Positions 7,681 to 9,047 of a stretch of 9,047 nucleotides of DNA are shown here, in pieces. This DNA comes from Betaproteobacteria bacterium. Lineage in GTDB: Bacteria > Pseudomonadota > Gammaproteobacteria > Burkholderiales > SG8-39. The stretch is taken from NCBI GenBank assembly GCA_029865405.1, contig JAOUGZ010000081.1:1-9047 (forward strand), in the 5' to 3' direction. Numbering within the stretch: the stretch's first letter is position 1; each line of letters starts with the position of its first letter. The notes under the pieces were generated by a model. The model searched no databases, was not told the origin of the DNA, and saw only the letters and a program-made list of their open reading frames with translations. A program made the translations under genes and the position numbers.

Positions 7681-8469
7681 GTGCGGGAGGCGCTCGGCGC
7701 GCTGGAGCCGCGCGAGGCGCGGCTCCTGCTCGCCGCGGCCACCGGCTTTTCCGAGGCGAGCGTGCTCGCGCATCCGGAGCGCGAGCTGCCCGCGGAGGCC
7801 GCGGCGCTATTCAGCGACTACGCCGCACGCCGCGCGCGCGGCGAGCCCATTGCCTACGTCCTCGGCGTGAAGGAGTTCTACGGCCTGCCGCTCGCGGTCA
7901 ATTCTGCCGTCCTCATCCCGCGGCCCGAGACCGAGCTGCTCGTGGAGCTCGCGCTGCGCGCCAAACCCGCCTCCGTGCTGGAGCTCGGTACCGGCTCGGG
8001 CGCGATCGCCCTGGCGCTGAAGCGCCACCGGCCGAGCGCGCGCGTCGTGGCGGTGGAACGTAGTGCCGCGGCCCTCGCGGTCGCGCAAAGAAACGCCGTC
8101 AAGCTCGGCCTGGCGGTCGAGTACCGCCATGGCTCGTGGTTCGATCCGGTGGCCGGGGAGCGTTTCGACGTCGTGGTCTCGAATCCCCCTTATGTCCGTG
8201 AGGGTGATCCGCACCTGCGCGAAGGGGATGTGCGCTTCGAGCCGCGCTCGGCGCTGGTCGGCGGGGCCGATGGCCTTGATTCGATTCGCCAGATCGTCGT
8301 CGGCGCGCCTGCGCACCTGAACCCGGGCGGCCGGCTGCTGCTCGAGCACGGCCTGGGCCAGGACGCCGCGGTCAGAAACCTGCTCCGCGAGGCGGGTCTT
8401 GAAGGCGTGCGCACCTGGCCCGATCTTGCCGGCATTGCCCGGGTCTCGGGCGGAGGACTAAAATCATGA
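7681..8469 (+). CDS. prmC: peptide chain release factor N5-glutamine methyltransferase (PrmC)
   Basis: Transfers a methyl group from S-adenosylmethionine to the side-chain amide of the GGQ glutamine in RF1 and RF2, which speeds termination. The 262-residue product has an N-terminal helical release-factor-binding domain (about 1-75, ending near EPIAYVLGVKEFYGLPL) and a Rossmann methyltransferase domain. Visible motifs are IPRPETELLVE, the SAM loop ELGTGSG (101-107) and the catalytic NPPY (168-171), followed by DVRFEPRSAL. At the end of strand beta-2 the usual acidic residue is Glu in AVERS rather than Asp. The start is taken as GTG at 7681, 2 nt after prfA, with GAAGAGG (7664-7670) as ribosome site 10 nt upstream. 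A TTG at 7675 that overlaps the prfA stop is an alternative. It runs into grxD with an ATGA overlap. Confidence 0.95.
   Translation: MREALGALEPREARLLLAAATGFSEASVLAHPERELPAEAAALFSDYAARRARGEPIAYVLGVKEFYGLPLAVNSAVLIPRPETELLVELALRAKPASVLELGTGSGAIALALKRHRPSARVVAVERSAAALAVAQRNAVKLGLAVEYRHGSWFDPVAGERFDVVVSNPPYVREGDPHLREGDVRFEPRSALVGGADGLDSIRQIVVGAPAHLNPGGRLLLEHGLGQDAAVRNLLREAGLEGVRTWPDLAGIARVSGGGLKS
8435..8464 (+). promoter_or_regulatory. possible internal promoter for grxD
   Basis: TTGCCC (8435-8440, four of six), 18-bp spacer, TAAAAT (8459-8464, five of six). Start would fall near 8471, immediately before an in-frame ATG at 8472. The elements lie within the last codons of prmC. They would let grxD be expressed apart from hemA-prfA-prmC. 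Confidence 0.35.
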
Positions 8470-8795
8470 CCATGGACACCCAACAGCGAATCAAAGAACT
8501 CGTTACCCGCAACCCGGTGGTGCTTTACATGAAGGGCACGCCGCAGATGCCGCAATGCGGCTTCTCGGCGATGACGGTGCAGGCGCTGCAGGCCTGCGGC
8601 GTCACGAGCTTCGCCACTGTCAACGTGCTTGCCGACCCCGAGATCCGCCAGGGCATCAAGGAATACGCCAACTGGCCGACCATCCCGCAGCTCTACGTCA
8701 ACGGCGAATTCGTCGGCGGCGCGGACATCGTGCGCGAGATGTACCTGTCCGGGGAACTGCAGAAGCTGCTCGAGAGCGTCAAGCAGCAGGCTTGA
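8466..8795 (+). CDS. grxD: monothiol glutaredoxin, Grx4/GrxD type
   Basis: Small cytoplasmic CGFS glutaredoxin that binds a [2Fe-2S] cluster with glutathione, often with BolA-type partners, and serves Fe-S transfer and iron sensing. The 109-residue product is of normal length for single-domain members. The active site CGFS is at 31-34 within TPQMPQCGFS. The glutathione-binding parts WPTIPQLYVNGEFVGG and the GGADIV turn are intact. Two starts are possible. ATG 8466 overlaps the prmC TGA (ATGA) and has GGAGGA (8452-8457) at 8-nt spacing. ATG 8472 gives MDTQQRIKE, closer to the N-terminus I expect for the family, and follows a possible internal promoter directly. I report the first because of its ribosome site. 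It is the last gene of the hemA operon. Confidence 0.96.
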   Translation: MTMDTQQRIKELVTRNPVVLYMKGTPQMPQCGFSAMTVQALQACGVTSFATVNVLADPEIRQGIKEYANWPTIPQLYVNGEFVGGADIVREMYLSGELQKLLESVKQQA

Positions 8796-8808
8796 CCGAA
8801 GGGAACAA

Positions 8809-8826
8809 GGGGAACCCAGGTTCCCC
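8809..8826. terminator. possible bidirectional terminator between convergent genes
   Basis: GGGGAACC (8809-8816) and GGTTCCCC (8819-8826) are perfect 8-bp arms with a 2-nt centre, so the working hairpin is probably 7 bp with loop CCAG. It sits between grxD (ends 8795) and the minus-strand gene (ends 8839). T-rich sequence is poor on both sides (TTGTTCCCTT on the minus strand), so termination may be weak. Confidence 0.5.
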
Positions 8827-8838
8827 CGTAACCCCTTC

Positions 8839-9047
8839 CTAGACGCCCGAGAGCCGGGCGTTGGCCATGGTCAGGCGCTCGACCAGGATCTCCATGAAGG
8901 CGCGGTCGAACTTGTAGCGGCAGGCGTCCGAGGCCTGCGTGAGCTTCTGCGTCGGCACCGAGATGATCTTCGATTCGTCCATCACCGTGACGTCGGCGCC
9001 GCGCAATTGCTCTTCCTTGGACAGGTAGGCCATCTCGCCGAAGCACT
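8839..9047 (-). CDS. C-terminal end of a cyclic nucleotide-binding-domain protein (partial)
   Basis: Only the last 68 residues are in the window; the frame stays open to the right edge and the gene continues beyond it. The visible part begins CFGEMAYLSKEE, which matches the phosphate-binding cassette region of cAMP/cGMP-binding beta-barrels (the FGE(I/M)A motif of the CRP family). A further beta-strand region (ADVTVMDESKIISV) and a long helix (FDRAFMEILVERLTMANARL) follow before TAG at 8841. There is no helix-turn-helix after that helix, so it is not a CRP/FNR-type regulator. The arrangement fits a protein that ends in a cNMP domain, such as a protein kinase or a stand-alone effector. The usual cassette arginine is not evident: the residues after SKEEQLRG read ADVTV. 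The N-terminal domain is unseen. The gene converges on grxD. Confidence 0.7.
   Translation of the reverse strand, partial: CFGEMAYLSKEEQLRGADVTVMDESKIISVPTQKLTQASDACRYKFDRAFMEILVERLTMANARLSGV

Overview
The window looks like chromosomal core DNA of a high-GC betaproteobacterium. Three things point that way: groES-groEL under a CIRCE operator overlapped by sigma-70/sigma-32-like promoter elements, the order hemA-prfA-prmC-grxD with overlapping start and stop codons, and a PBP4-type dacB read away from groES. The species cannot be told from the sequence. No contiguous mobile element, CRISPR array or phage gene is present. Most of the window is ordinary housekeeping DNA, and the parts worth a second look are non-coding structures and one accessory cytochrome gene.

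Layout. Positions 1-54 hold a perfect 36-bp palindrome followed by a REP-like hairpin and a T8 run, and this element supplies the stop codon of dacB. dacB (44-1474, minus) encodes a periplasmic D-Ala-D-Ala carboxypeptidase/endopeptidase. The 161-bp divergent gap carries the groES promoter, a near-perfect CIRCE box (1537-1563) and a second, unexplained perfect hairpin (1583-1602). groES (1636-1929) and groEL (1970-3634) follow and end at a strong intrinsic terminator (3662-3690). A tRNA-Phe(GAA) gene (3715-3790) lies directly downstream with its own TATAAT box.

Positions 3791-3954 hold a short coding-like remnant, a candidate FNR/Anr box and a 26-bp inverted repeat. They lead into a 435-residue exported haem protein related to the ethylbenzene-dehydrogenase haem-binding family (3955-5262). 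That protein has one canonical CXXCH motif and one odd CX3CH motif. Its gene is monocistronic and closed by a strong terminator (5282-5309).

The rest is a tight operon: hemA (glutamyl-tRNA reductase, first step of tetrapyrrole synthesis), prfA (release factor 1), prmC (methylates the GGQ glutamine of release factors) and grxD (monothiol CGFS glutaredoxin for Fe-S trafficking). A possible internal promoter precedes grxD. The convergent gene at the right edge (8839-9047, minus) is the C-terminal end of a cyclic-nucleotide-binding-domain protein cut by the window.

Functionally, haem synthesis (hemA), Fe-S handling (grxD) and a probable oxygen-regulated c-type cytochrome sit side by side, but the cytochrome has its own control signals and terminator. 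It looks like an independent insert between two conserved blocks.
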